In this document: positions 1-8,388 of the stretch, piece by piece
How positions within the stretch are numbered: position 1 is the stretch's first letter
Layout: every line of letters starts with the position of its first letter
Origin: Pseudomonas sp. GM18
GTDB taxonomy: Bacteria; Pseudomonadota; Gammaproteobacteria; Pseudomonadales; Pseudomonadaceae
Length of the DNA: 64,000 nucleotides
Assembly: GCF_000282195.1 (NCBI RefSeq)
Contig: NZ_AKJT01000041.1
Location: 1-64,000 of the forward strand
Direction of reading: 5' to 3'
Notes under the pieces: generated by a model
The model's database searches: none
Told to the model about the DNA's origin: nothing
The model's input: the letters and a program-made list of their open reading frames with translations, nothing else
Made by a program: the position numbers and the translations under genes

Positions 1-33
1 CGAACGCAGCCTCGCAGGCTCGGCAGCTGCTAC
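1..33. repeat. REPIN-type repeat, right arm only (cut by window edge)
   Basis: The first 33 bases, ending in CAGCTGCTAC, match the right arms of the elements at 1207-1351, 19398-19544, 26063-26207 and 30641-30770. The left arm must lie before the window. It sits upstream of pnuC. Confidence 0.8.
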
Positions 34-116
34 ACCGGACCGCGCAAGCCGGTTCTACTTGGCAGCGCCTGCCGCTACAATCCTCCCCCCCTTTTCGTCT
101 TCCCCAAGGAACCTCC

Positions 117-680
117 ATGTCCGGGCTTGAACTGTTTGCCGCCGCCCTCGGTGTGATTGCCGTCTGGTTGACGGTCAAACAGAACCCCTGGTGCTGGCCG
201 ATCGGCCTGGTCATGGTGCTGTTGTACAGCTGGATCTTTTTCGAGGTGAAGCTGTATTCGGACATGCTGCTGCAAGTCATCTACGCCGCGTTGCAGCTCT
301 ACGGCTGGTGGCAGTGGACCCGCGCCGGCGCGACGCATGACGGGCGACACGTCAGCCTGCTCGATGGCAAATCCGTCGCGCTCGGGCTGGCCGTGGGCGC
401 GGTCGGCAGTCTGCTGCTGGGGGCCGCGATGGCTCACTGGACCGACGCCGCCCAGCCCTGGCTCGACGCCGCATTGACCGGTTTCAGCCTGGTAGCACAG
501 TTATGGATGGCGCAAAAACGCCTGCAATGCTGGCCGCTGTGGATCGCGCTGGACGTCATCTTCGTCGGCCTGTTCATCTACAAAGAGTTGTACCTGACCG
601 CCGCCCTCTATGGGGTATTCGCCCTGCTGGCCGTGCAAGGCTGGCGCACGTGGCGCGCCGACCCGGCGTTGCGCACATGA
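117..680 (+). CDS. pnuC: Nicotinamide riboside transporter PnuC
   Basis: A 187-residue membrane protein with several hydrophobic segments and the PnuC-family NPWCWPIG motif near residue 23, in the first transmembrane region. PnuC proteins carry nicotinamide riboside across the inner membrane by facilitated diffusion, and import is driven by phosphorylation inside the cell. The ATG at 117 is preceded by AAGGA (106-110) at a usual distance. The stop overlaps the start of the downstream NadR-like kinase in an ATGA junction, so transport and trapping of the substrate are probably translationally coupled. Other PnuC relatives carry thiamine or riboflavin; the kinase partner argues for nicotinamide riboside. 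Confidence 0.92.
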   Translation: MSGLELFAAALGVIAVWLTVKQNPWCWPIGLVMVLLYSWIFFEVKLYSDMLLQVIYAALQLYGWWQWTRAGATHDGRHVSLLDGKSVALGLAVGAVGSLLLGAAMAHWTDAAQPWLDAALTGFSLVAQLWMAQKRLQCWPLWIALDVIFVGLFIYKELYLTAALYGVFALLAVQGWRTWRADPALRT

Positions 681-1210
681 AGGTGCTGGTGCTCACGGGG
701 CCCGAATCGAGCGGCAAGAGCTGGCTGGCCGCCGAACTGCAACGGCAATTCGGCGGTGTTCTGGTGGGCGAATACGTGCGCTGGTTCATTGAACAGGAGG
801 CACGGGACACCTGCCTGGCGGATATCCCCGAGATCGCCCGCGGTCAGCTGCAATGGGAAGATGATGCCCGCGCCCTTGCGCCACCGTTGCTGATTCTCGA
901 CACGCACTTGCTGAGCAACATGCTTTGGAGCCAGACCCTGTTTAGCGATTGCCCGGCCTGGCTCGAACAAGCGCTGCTGGCCCGGCATTACGACTTGCAC
1001 TTGCTGTTGTCGCCTGAACTTGTCGACTGGACCGACGATGGCCAGCGGTGTCAGCCGCAGCTGGATGAACGCCGGGCTTTTTTCAACGCGACTCAGGCGT
1101 GGCTGGAGCAGCATCGGCAACCTGTTCAAGTGATCCAGGGTGACTGGGCAGAACGCCGAGCCCAGGCGTCGCAGGCCGTCACTCTGCTGCTTGGACGATT
1201 CCGGCCGTAG
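677..1210 (+). CDS. NadR-like P-loop kinase (ribosylnicotinamide kinase type)
   Basis: A 177-residue AAA-type ATPase resembling the C-terminal kinase domain of NadR. The N-terminal P-loop reads GPESSGKS at about residues 8-15, and a LILDT segment near residue 72 fits the Walker B position. It would phosphorylate nicotinamide riboside imported by PnuC to NMN. The ATG at 677 overlaps the pnuC stop (ATGA), which decides the start against a longer upstream reading. It has no nucleotidyl-transferase domain and no helix-turn-helix, so it is not a full-length NadR. Its TAG stop (1208-1210) lies inside the terminal GTAGCAGCTG of the repeat that begins at 1207. Confidence 0.85.
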   Translation: MKVLVLTGPESSGKSWLAAELQRQFGGVLVGEYVRWFIEQEARDTCLADIPEIARGQLQWEDDARALAPPLLILDTHLLSNMLWSQTLFSDCPAWLEQALLARHYDLHLLLSPELVDWTDDGQRCQPQLDERRAFFNATQAWLEQHRQPVQVIQGDWAERRAQASQAVTLLLGRFRP

Positions 1211-1351
1211 CAGCTGTCGAGCTTGCGAGGCTGCGTTCGGCTGCGCAGCAGTCGTAAAACCAGAACTTGCGGTGTATCAGGCAAACCGCGCCAGCCGGAT
1301 TCACGACTGCTGCGCAGCCGAACGCAGCCTCGCAAGCTCGACAGCTGCTAC
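1207..1351. repeat. REPIN (REP doublet), complete copy
   Basis: A 145-bp element with two nearly perfect inverted arms of about 50 bp, each starting GTAGCAGCTGTCGAGC and ending in AGTCGT, around a loop of about 45 bp. Each arm carries an inner small palindrome (CTGCGCAG). The arms match four other copies in this window. Pseudomonas REPINs of this design are mobilised by RAYT transposases encoded elsewhere. Its first bases provide the stop codon of the upstream kinase gene. Confidence 0.9.
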
Positions 1352-1698
1352 GGCCGCCAACACCCCAGCATTTGTTGCGATATTTTTGCAAATGCGTCCG
1401 TTTGTGAAACATACCTTTGTGCTCGAACAGCCCGTTTCAGCGCTATTCATCATTGCGTCATGATCTGTGTTAAAGCGCTGATACATCACAACGCAAGCTA
1501 TGGATCCAGAGCGTTGCGCCTCCTTTTCCCTGTTATAGCCCCCGCTTTTGTCTCAAGCCTGAAACAGCTCAATCAAGGATCCATTTAACTTGATCGATAA
1601 CCCCTTGAATCAAAACAACAATCAGAAAGCGGCACGGCTTTCGCTCTCTCCTTCACAACGCTGATTAGGGCCAGCGCACAACAGAAGGAATCGCCGTC
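1352..1698 (+). promoter_or_regulatory. fap operon upstream region with a possible sigma-54 promoter
   Basis: No gene is seen here. At 1631-1644 the sequence GGCACGGCTTTCGC has GG and GC separated by exactly ten bases, close to the sigma-54 -24/-12 consensus TGGCACG-N4-TTGC with two mismatches. Further upstream an inverted repeat CAACGC (1489-1494) and GCGTTG (1511-1516) could be an activator site. The -12 element would place a transcript start near 1656, about 43 bases before fapA. The box also forms a small palindrome (GAAAGC...GCTTTC, 1625-1642). The assignment is tentative but fits the sigma-54 activator encoded just past fapF. Confidence 0.35.
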
Positions 1699-2154
1699 GT
1701 GGGGACTTTTCATAAAGGCTTGACACGCTTGTTGCTGTTCGGATGTGCCGCCGTCTCGGTACTCAGCTTCGACGCTCAGGCTGAAGGCAATGGCGTCATC
1801 GTGCTCACTCGCGATGTACAACCCCACACCGTCGGCAGACCGCCGTTTCAGAAAGACCCCTACCCGATCACTGTCAACGCCAACCCTTCGGATCGTGTCA
1901 ACACGACACTCAGCAACACCGAGTTGAGCGATGGTGAGTTCGCCAGCGTGGCCAGCGGTTCGTCCATCAGCAACAACATCAACCAGAACGGTGCCAGCGT
2001 ACCCGGCAGCCTCAGTGTCATCACCAACCCCAACGGCATGCCCGGCATGAGCGCCGGTCACGGGGGCGGCAGCGGTGGCGCGATTTCGGGAACCATCAAC
2101 CGCTCCATGACTTCCGGCCTCGCGCCGTTGGGCAGACTGGCGGGAGGTCAATGA
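1699..2154 (+). CDS. fapA: Fap amyloid operon protein FapA
   Basis: First gene of fapABCDEF. A 151-residue secreted protein with an N-terminal hydrophobic segment ending in AQA near residue 28, then a Gly/Ser/Asn-rich body. In the Fap system FapA is a periplasmic protein that influences which subunit makes up the fibril and acts like a chaperone. The start is a GTG at 1699, chosen because AGAAGGAA (1683-1690) lies eight bases before it and the signal peptide begins right there. It ends one base before the fapB start. Identification rests mainly on operon context and composition, because FapA diverges strongly between species. Confidence 0.85.
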   Translation: MGTFHKGLTRLLLFGCAAVSVLSFDAQAEGNGVIVLTRDVQPHTVGRPPFQKDPYPITVNANPSDRVNTTLSNTELSDGEFASVASGSSISNNINQNGASVPGSLSVITNPNGMPGMSAGHGGGSGGAISGTINRSMTSGLAPLGRLAGGQ

Positions 2155-2155
2155 C

Positions 2156-2749
2156 ATGAGTCGCTCCCCGATCCTGCTCGCCCTGCTCGTCAGTGCCAGC
2201 GTCAGTGCAAGCGCCATGGCCGACTCCAGCGTTCCGGTGGTCAACAGCGCCAGCATCCTGGATTCCGGCGCCCGGTACAACGGCAACTTCAACGTCAACC
2301 AGGCATCCGGCGATCAACAGCAACAGACCAACACCCGCGCCATCGCCATCGGCACCACCGATGCCTCAGCGACCACCCGCATCATCCAGAAACTCGACAC
2401 GCCCGCCAACCCGTCGATGAACGCGACGGCCACCATCGGCGGTAACTCTTTCAGTCAAGGCAACGGTGCACTGGGTGTCAACCAGGGCGCCGGGGCCAAC
2501 AACCAGATGGCCAACGCAATGCGCATCAGCATCAGTGCTGCGCCGCAAAGCGTCGACGATAGCGCCCTTTCTCAACAGAACGTGGCGTTGCTACCAGGCT
2601 CAGGGGCAACTGACGCTTCAAAAGGCAGTCGCCAGGTCGTGACAAGCGACCAGGCCTTCACCGGCAGCCGAGGAGTGATTCAGGTGAACCAGAGTGCCGG
2701 GGTGGGGAACCGAATGGCTAACACCCTGAGCATACGGGTCTCTGACTGA
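2156..2749 (+). CDS. fapB: Minor amyloid subunit / nucleator FapB
   Basis: A 197-residue secreted protein with a signal peptide ending near AMA (about residue 22) and imperfect Asn/Gln/Gly-rich amyloid repeats such as NVNQASGD, GVNQGAGANNQMAN and QVNQSAGVGNRMAN. Repeats of this type are typical of Fap fibril subunits. FapB is the minor, nucleating component that co-assembles with FapC. The ATG at 2156 follows a strong GGAGGT (2143-2148) located inside the end of fapA. No cysteine is visible, unlike FapC, which ends in a CxxC motif. Confidence 0.9.
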   Translation: MSRSPILLALLVSASVSASAMADSSVPVVNSASILDSGARYNGNFNVNQASGDQQQQTNTRAIAIGTTDASATTRIIQKLDTPANPSMNATATIGGNSFSQGNGALGVNQGAGANNQMANAMRISISAAPQSVDDSALSQQNVALLPGSGATDASKGSRQVVTSDQAFTGSRGVIQVNQSAGVGNRMANTLSIRVSD

Positions 2750-2813
2750 CCCGAACGCAGTGCGATTAGAAAGTAACCAACACTTAACCAACTAATAAGC
2801 ACGGAGAAACACC

Positions 2814-3761
2814 ATGAAACCCACAATGGCTCTCAAACCTCTGGTCTTCGCCCTGGCAGCTGTCATGGCGATGGCCGCACAAGCCGGCGATAACGAACGC
2901 GGCCACGGCCACCACCATCACGGCCCCAAAGGCCCAACCTGGGAACAGCAACTGTCAATCGACTCCGCCGCCACTGCCTATGTAGGGGACACACAGGACA
3001 GCAGCGGCAACTCGGTACTCAACCAAGGCACCAAAAACACTGCCGAAGTTGACAACTCGCTCAACGGCTCCGACGGCAACATGGGCGCCAACGTGGCTGG
3101 CGGCGACGGTAACCAACAAGACAACGCCGCCGCGCTGGCTACTGCCGATGAAAGTTTCATCTTCGGCTCTGCCACTGCAACGTCCAACGCCTATCAGTAC
3201 AACACCGACAACTATGTCAAAAACCGCTCCACTCAAAACAACGCCACGCTCAACAATGCAGGCAACAACGGCTCCGGCAACATAGGCATGAACGTGACTG
3301 CCGGCAACTTCAACCAACAGAAAAACAACCTGGCGATTGCCGTGTCCGGCGGACGTGTAGCGACAGCCTCGGCTGACGCTTACCAATCCACCACCGGTCT
3401 GGATGTCGACAACAAAGCTGACCGGACCCACGTCACCACCACCCTCACCGACACCACCACTTCCTCAGGCAGCTTCAAGGCCCATGGCACCGGGACTATC
3501 GAGGACAATGGTTGGGATCACAGACGCCACGACGACGACAAGTTCAAGTTCACCGCCGTGGGCACCTTCGATCTGTCTAGCGTAACCACCCATCAAGTGC
3601 TGACGCCAGACGGCTGGAAAAACCCTGTTGTGAACAACGCCTCCATGACCAACTCGATGAACGGCTTCTCCGGCAACGGCGGCGCCAACGTGTCGGCGGG
3701 TGTGGGCAACCAACAAAGCAACTCGTTGTCCATCGCTGCCGGCTGCAGGGCCTGCATGTAA
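2814..3761 (+). CDS. fapC: Major functional amyloid subunit FapC
   Basis: A 315-residue secreted protein: signal peptide ending in AQA (about residue 24), a His-rich stretch (HGHHHHG), then three amyloid repeats separated by linkers. The repeats share NxxxN...GNxGxNVxxGxxNQQxN and start near residues 65, 142 and 272. The second linker, about 100 residues rich in Thr and Asp, is the longest. The protein ends in GCRACM, a CxxC motif known from FapC C-termini. FapC forms the bulk of the extracellular fibres that stiffen biofilms. The start is supported by CACGGAGAAA upstream. A terminator-like hairpin follows the stop. Confidence 0.95.
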   Translation: MKPTMALKPLVFALAAVMAMAAQAGDNERGHGHHHHGPKGPTWEQQLSIDSAATAYVGDTQDSSGNSVLNQGTKNTAEVDNSLNGSDGNMGANVAGGDGNQQDNAAALATADESFIFGSATATSNAYQYNTDNYVKNRSTQNNATLNNAGNNGSGNIGMNVTAGNFNQQKNNLAIAVSGGRVATASADAYQSTTGLDVDNKADRTHVTTTLTDTTTSSGSFKAHGTGTIEDNGWDHRRHDDDKFKFTAVGTFDLSSVTTHQVLTPDGWKNPVVNNASMTNSMNGFSGNGGANVSAGVGNQQSNSLSIAAGCRACM

Positions 3762-3774
3762 TCGCGATCGAAAT

Positions 3775-3801
3775 GAAAGCCCCGGCAACGGGGCTTTCTT
3801 T
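3775..3801 (+). terminator. Terminator-like hairpin between fapC and fapD
   Basis: A perfect 9-bp stem, GAAAGCCCC (3775-3783) with GGGGCTTTC (3790-3798), a six-base loop and three T residues. It lies inside the operon, 14 bases after the fapC stop. It may end part of the transcripts or protect the 3' end of fapABC mRNA, so that structural subunits exceed FapD-F. Confidence 0.7.
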
Positions 3802-3828
3802 CCACGGCTCCTCGAGGGCGTATCGATC

Positions 3829-4509
3829 ATGCGTACGACAGCCTTTTTTGCACTGCTGTGCCTGTGTGGCCTTGCTCAGGCGGCACAGATGCCAGTCGCC
3901 GCCTTGCCTGGCGGTATGCTGGTTTATAAGCAGGTGCAAAGTGTGCGTGAGCGCAAGTTCAGCGACATCGTCGAACAAAAAACCGACTTCAGCTGCGGCG
4001 CCGCCGCACTGGCCACGGTGTTGCGCCAGGCTTACTGGCTCGATGTCGATGAGGAACACATCATCAAAGGCATGCTGGTCAACGCTGACCAGAACCTTGT
4101 CCGCACGCAAGGTTTCTCCATGCTGGACATGAAGCGCTACATCGAAGCAATCGGCATGCGCGCGCGTGGCTACCGGATACCGCCCGAGAAACTCGAAGCG
4201 GTGACCATTCCGGTGGTGGTGCTGATGGAAATTCGCGGCTACAAGCATTTCGTGGTGATGCAGCGGGCGGACAAGAACTGGGTCTATATCGGCGACCCGG
4301 TGCTTGGGCACAAACGCTATTCCCATGATGACTTTGTCAAAGGCTGGAACGGCATCGTCTTCGCTATCGTGGGTCCCGGTTACGACAAAACCAATGCACT
4401 GCGTAGCCCTCCTGAACCGCTGACGGCCAAGAACAAGCTGGACACATTCAACCCGGTCAAAGATGCCGAACTGATGGACTTTGGCTTCATACAGAGCGAC
4501 TTCTTCTAA
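3829..4509 (+). CDS. fapD: C39-family cysteine protease FapD
   Basis: A 226-residue protein with a signal-type N-terminus (ending AQA near residue 19) and a papain-like C39 peptidase domain. The catalytic residues are visible: Cys56 in DFSCGAAA, His140 in GYKHFVV and Asp156 in IGDPVLG. FapD acts in the periplasm and is needed for export and processing of the Fap subunits. The ATG at 3829 gives the signal peptide directly; an upstream in-frame extension would run back through the fapC 3' end and lacks support. It differs from bacteriocin-exporter C39 domains in standing alone rather than being fused to an ABC transporter. Confidence 0.9.
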   Translation: MRTTAFFALLCLCGLAQAAQMPVAALPGGMLVYKQVQSVRERKFSDIVEQKTDFSCGAAALATVLRQAYWLDVDEEHIIKGMLVNADQNLVRTQGFSMLDMKRYIEAIGMRARGYRIPPEKLEAVTIPVVVLMEIRGYKHFVVMQRADKNWVYIGDPVLGHKRYSHDDFVKGWNGIVFAIVGPGYDKTNALRSPPEPLTAKNKLDTFNPVKDAELMDFGFIQSDFF

Positions 4510-4554
4510 TCGCCCACTGATGATAGAGAGGGCCGGATGCCCCGGGAGCAGCAG

Positions 4555-5301
4555 ATGAAAACCTCATACTGGCTGGCCGCCGCTTGCCTGGCAGCAAGCG
4601 CATCAAGCTATGCCAATGCAGGATTCAAACCCATCGAACTCAAGGACCACGAGCTCGCCGAGCTACGCGGTCGTTATGTCATGCCGGGGCGGATCATCAG
4701 CTTCGGCGTTGTCATGAGCAGCACCTGGCGCAATGCCAGTGGCGACCTGATCGGGGTGACGACGGCCATGCAGATCCAGGCCTCTACCGTAAAACCCCAA
4801 TTTTACGTGTCGACCATTAAAGAATCCGGTAACGGCAGTACGCCGTCATTGGGTACCGGAAATGTCATCGGTGGCGCAGGACTGACCACCGCCCAGGGTG
4901 TCATTCAAACTGTGCGCGCCGCCGGTGACGGCAATACCGCCTACAACAATGTCGCCATCAACGTCCAGGAGGCCAACCAGGCGCCGGCGCCGAGTCCCGC
5001 CCAAGGGCAGGTGCTGACAAGCGGGCAGACCATTACCGACAGCAATGCCGCCGGTAGCGTCGCAGTGGCGGCCACTGGTGGCGGCGTACAAATGGCCATC
5101 CAGGCCAGCAACAATCAAGGCACGACCATGCAAAAGGCGGCTCAGGGGGGGCTGGTGCAGAACACCCGGCTTCTGGGCAACGGCAACAGGGTCAATAACC
5201 TGACGCAACTTAATGTGGTGCTTAACAACAACGGCCGAAATGCCGGAGCAGTCAACTGCAATCTGAATCAACTCAACGCACTACGCAGCCTGGGATATTG
5301 A
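4555..5301 (+). CDS. fapE: Fap fibre-associated secreted protein FapE
   Basis: A 248-residue secreted protein with a clear signal peptide (MKTSYWLAAACLAASASS..ANA) and an N-terminal segment KDHELAELRGRYVMPG typical of FapE. The middle is Asn/Gln/Ala-rich and contains QAxNQxxA-type stretches like the amyloid subunits. FapE is exported with the fibre and is a minor component of it. I chose the ATG at 4555, preceded by GGGAGCAG, over the ATG at 4537, because the signal peptide then starts correctly. One cysteine (VNCNLNQ) lies near the C-terminus. The product follows fapD and precedes fapF by 46 bases. Confidence 0.88.
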   Translation: MKTSYWLAAACLAASASSYANAGFKPIELKDHELAELRGRYVMPGRIISFGVVMSSTWRNASGDLIGVTTAMQIQASTVKPQFYVSTIKESGNGSTPSLGTGNVIGGAGLTTAQGVIQTVRAAGDGNTAYNNVAINVQEANQAPAPSPAQGQVLTSGQTITDSNAAGSVAVAATGGGVQMAIQASNNQGTTMQKAAQGGLVQNTRLLGNGNRVNNLTQLNVVLNNNGRNAGAVNCNLNQLNALRSLGY

Positions 5302-5347
5302 ACTACGCTGATGTTCGATCATTGGGCTTCATGGGGGACGACTTATC

Positions 5348-6652
5348 ATGTATCGGTCAGTACCACTGCGCGCGATCGTTTGTCTGAGCACTTTGTTCCC
5401 GTCGGCGCTGCTGCAAGCAGCGTCCGATGCGGACGTGGAAGCTTTGAAGCAGCAACTCATGGAGCTCAAACAACGGTACGAAGTACAACAAAAAGCCCTG
5501 GCGGTACTCGAACAACGGGTCCGCCAGGTGGAGGAACAACCGGCGGCGGCACCGCCTAAACGCCTGGCCAAGTCGCCAGCCGACATGAAAGGCAACCAGC
5601 AAGTGGCCACCGGGACGGGAGCGGCCGCTGCTTCAGGAGGCGCCGCAGGCAGCGGCAGTTCCTATGGGCAATCGCTGGCCGATGACTCTCAACCGGCACA
5701 GAGTGTTTCCAACCTGTATGACGAGGCCAGCGGATTCTTCGGCGGCGGCAAGTTCAGCCTCGAAACCGGGCTGACCTATTCGCGTTACGACACCCGTCAG
5801 CTGATCCTCAACGGCTTCCTCGCGCTGGACTCGATCTTCCTGGGCAACATCAACCTGGACCGGATCAAGGCCGACACCTGGACGCTGGACCTCACCGGCC
5901 GCTACAACTTCGACAATCGCTGGCAATTCGACCTGAACGTGCCGGTGGTGTACCGCGAATCGACGTATCAGTCCGGCGGCGCCAACAACGGTGCGGCGGG
6001 GGTGACCAGCGAAGAAACCGTCACCCGGGATCCGACGCTGGGCGATGTCAACTTCGGGATCGCCTACAAGTTCATGGACGAATCGATCAACACCCCGGAC
6101 GCCGTGTTCACCTTGCGCGTCAAGGCACCGACCGGCAAAGACCCGTTCGGGATCAAACTGCGCCAGAGCGACGCCAATACCAACCTGTTCGTGCCTGACA
6201 CCCTGCCGACCGGCAACGGCGTCTGGTCGATCAGCCCCGGTATCTCGCTGGTCAAGACCTACGATCCGGCGGTTCTGTTCGGTAGCCTTTCCTACACCCA
6301 CAACTTCGAAGAATCCTTCGACGACATCAGCGCCACCGTCAATCAAAAAGTCCCGGGCAAAGTGCGGATCGGCGACAGCTTCCAGATTGGCGCGGGGATC
6401 GCATTTGCGCTGAACGAAAAAATGAGTATGTCGTTCTCGATGTCTGACCTGGTGCAACGCAAAAGCAAGCTCAAGCAGGATGGCGGGGATTGGGAGTCTG
6501 TGGTGTCCAGTGACGCCAACGCCGGTTACTTCAACGTCGGCATGACCATCGCGGCCTCCGACAACCTGACCATCGTTCCCAATCTGTCCATCGGCATCAC
6601 GGACGATGCCCCGGACTTTTCCTTCAGCCTGAAATTCCCGTACTACTTCTGA
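5348..6652 (+). CDS. fapF: Outer-membrane Fap exporter FapF
   Basis: A 434-residue outer-membrane protein: signal peptide ending in LQAAS, a helical coiled-coil segment of about 35 residues ([12 protein letters not shown]...VRQVEEQP), an Ala/Gly-rich linker, and a beta-barrel domain ending in FPYYF, with the terminal Phe expected for BAM-assembled barrels. FapF is the trimeric pore that secretes FapB, FapC and FapE; the coiled coil gates assembly on the periplasmic side. It is the last gene of the operon and is followed by a bidirectional terminator shared with the convergent regulator gene. Confidence 0.93.
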   Translation: MYRSVPLRAIVCLSTLFPSALLQAASDADVEALKQQLMELKQRYEVQQKALAVLEQRVRQVEEQPAAAPPKRLAKSPADMKGNQQVATGTGAAAASGGAAGSGSSYGQSLADDSQPAQSVSNLYDEASGFFGGGKFSLETGLTYSRYDTRQLILNGFLALDSIFLGNINLDRIKADTWTLDLTGRYNFDNRWQFDLNVPVVYRESTYQSGGANNGAAGVTSEETVTRDPTLGDVNFGIAYKFMDESINTPDAVFTLRVKAPTGKDPFGIKLRQSDANTNLFVPDTLPTGNGVWSISPGISLVKTYDPAVLFGSLSYTHNFEESFDDISATVNQKVPGKVRIGDSFQIGAGIAFALNEKMSMSFSMSDLVQRKSKLKQDGGDWESVVSSDANAGYFNVGMTIAASDNLTIVPNLSIGITDDAPDFSFSLKFPYYF

Positions 6653-6669
6653 CCGCTTCACCCCAATGG

Positions 6670-6707
6670 AAAAGGCCCGCTGCGATGGATGTCGCAGCAG
6701 GCCTTTT
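6670..6707. terminator. Bidirectional terminator between fapF and the VpsR-like regulator
   Basis: Arms AAAAGGCC-C-GCTGCGA (6670-6685) and TCGCAGC-A-GGCCTTTT (6692-6707) pair over 15 bp with one mismatch around TGGATG. A/T runs on both sides suit termination in both directions. Confidence 0.85.
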
Positions 6708-6719
6708 CGTTTACCCGCC

Positions 6720-8045
6720 CTAGCGGATCTGGTGCTTGTGCAGCAATCGGTAAAAAGTCGGCCGCGACACGCCCAGGACTCGGGCGGCAACACTCAGGTT
6801 GTCGCTGTGCCGGTTCAACACATCGCACAGCGCCTGGCGTTCGGCGCGGGTCTTGTAGTCTTCAAGGGTACCCATCGGCGTGGCGAAGGCGTGCTGACTG
6901 AGCAGCCCCAGGTCTCGCGCCTCGATCTGCCGTCCTTCGGCCAATACCAGCCCACGGCGTACCCGGTTGGCCAGCTCGCGGACATTGCCCGGCCAGTCGT
7001 GCTTGCCCATGGCAACCAACGCATCTTCGCTGAAGCTGCGGGGACGACGGCCGGTTTCGCTGCTGTAGAAATGGGAAAAGTGGTTGGCCAGCATCAATAG
7101 ATCACCATGGCGCTCACGCAGCGGCACGGTGACCACTTGCAGGACGTTCAAGCGGTAGTACAAATCTTCGCGAAAGCGTTTGTTCTCGATGGCCTCTTCA
7201 AGGTCGACGTGTGTCGCCGCCAATACCCGCACATCTACCGGGATAGGCTGATGGCCGCCTACCCGCTCGATGTGTTTTTCCTGCAGGAAGCGCAGCAGAT
7301 TGGCTTGCAGCTCCAGGGGGAGATCGCCTATTTCATCGAGAAACAGGGTTCCGCCGTTTGCCGCTTCTATCCGCCCGACCTTGCGCTGATGGGCGCCGGT
7401 AAAGGCCCCCTTCTCGTGACCAAACAATTCGGACTGGATCAAGTGTTCGGGAATCGCGCCACAGTTGATCGCCACGAATGGCTTGCTGTGGCGCTGGGAT
7501 TGTTGATGCAGGGTGCGAGCGACCAATTCTTTACCGGTGCCGCTTTCGCCGCGGATCAGCACCGGCGATTCGGTGGGCGCCAGTTTGCTCAGTAATTTGC
7601 GTAGTTCGCGAATCGGTTTGCTGTCGCCGAGCAGTTCGTGTTCAGGCTGATCGATATGAACCGTGCCCTGCCCGCGCAGGCGCGCCATGCCGAACGCTCG
7701 GCCCAGAGTGACCTGAACCCGTGAAACATCGAACGGCAAGGTATGGAAGTCAAAAAACCATTCGCAGACGAAATCCCCGACATTCTGCATTCGCAGGACA
7801 TCCTGATCGAGCACGGCGATCCACTCGGTACCGCTACGGGTGATCAGTTCCTTGACGGCTTCCGGACGTTCCAGATGAAATGGCTGCAAGCGCAACAGGC
7901 CGACGTCGCAGGTTCGTTCCGCGGCGTTTTCCAGGGTACAGCTGTCGACATCCCAACCCACAGCGCGTAAACCCGGCAGCAAACGGTGGCAGTCGTCGCA
8001 AGGATCCACTACTAAAAGACGTCGTAAAGCAGGCGCTTCGATCAT
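6720..8045 (-). CDS. VpsR-like sigma-54-dependent activator
   Basis: A 441-residue regulator in three parts: a degenerate receiver (about 1-125), a AAA+ sigma-54 interaction domain (about 138-370) and a Fis-type helix-turn-helix at the C-terminus. Walker A is GESGTGKE (166-173), GAFTGA is intact (213-218), and Walker B is LFLDEIGD (234-241). The receiver has Arg in LLRL where the phosphorylated Asp is normally found. Its WIAVL...FFDFHTLP...GRAFGM pattern and the ending GVSRPTFYRLLHKHQI closely recall VpsR of Vibrio cholerae, a c-di-GMP-binding matrix regulator. VpsR itself lacks GAFTGA, so this protein should be a genuine sigma-54 activator. Its position beside fap suggests control of amyloid production (inference). 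Confidence 0.88.
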   Translation of the reverse strand: MIEAPALRRLLVVDPCDDCHRLLPGLRAVGWDVDSCTLENAAERTCDVGLLRLQPFHLERPEAVKELITRSGTEWIAVLDQDVLRMQNVGDFVCEWFFDFHTLPFDVSRVQVTLGRAFGMARLRGQGTVHIDQPEHELLGDSKPIRELRKLLSKLAPTESPVLIRGESGTGKELVARTLHQQSQRHSKPFVAINCGAIPEHLIQSELFGHEKGAFTGAHQRKVGRIEAANGGTLFLDEIGDLPLELQANLLRFLQEKHIERVGGHQPIPVDVRVLAATHVDLEEAIENKRFREDLYYRLNVLQVVTVPLRERHGDLLMLANHFSHFYSSETGRRPRSFSEDALVAMGKHDWPGNVRELANRVRRGLVLAEGRQIEARDLGLLSQHAFATPMGTLEDYKTRAERQALCDVLNRHSDNLSVAARVLGVSRPTFYRLLHKHQIR

Positions 8046-8388
8046 GACTGTTCCTTGGCGCCAAATTTTAGGAAATATTATTAAAAACAGTCATTTGGCG
8101 GGCTTCGGTGTAACACTAGCAAAATATTGACGCTGGCTTGTATCGATTGCTTATAGGGACGTTGGCTTATTAGTTATAAAAAATCACTTAATGAGTTGCC
8201 TAACGAATTGAACCTTTCACTCAGCTTTCAGCAACTGCCTGAATCGCCGGCGAATCAAAGAAAGTTGAAATTTCTTTTGAATGTGTGTGACCCAACCCCC
8301 GGTTGCGGACATCAGTACAAGTAACCAGCCGAACGGTAAGCCCAACCGACGGCACATCACTTGATTGGGCACACAGAGAGAAGACCCC
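8046..8388. promoter_or_regulatory. AT-rich divergent intergenic region with an inverted repeat
   Basis: No gene is supported here. The first 170 bases are markedly AT-rich. CGCCAAAT (8059-8066) and ATTTGGCG (8093-8100) form an 8-bp inverted repeat just upstream of the regulator start, next to the palindrome TTGGCGCCAA (8055-8064). These may be operator sites for autoregulation, but this is a guess. Confidence 0.3.

Noticed and set aside
1207..1351. Rho-independent terminators at the REPIN copies.
   Set aside because: The inverted arms are shared among all copies and lack T-runs, so they are treated as repeats, not dedicated terminators.
1585..2298. Long minus-strand ORFs opposite fapA-fapB and similar long antisense frames opposite zwf, treZ and glgX.
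   Set aside because: They mirror GC-rich codon use of real genes on the other strand and have no ribosome-binding sites or domains.
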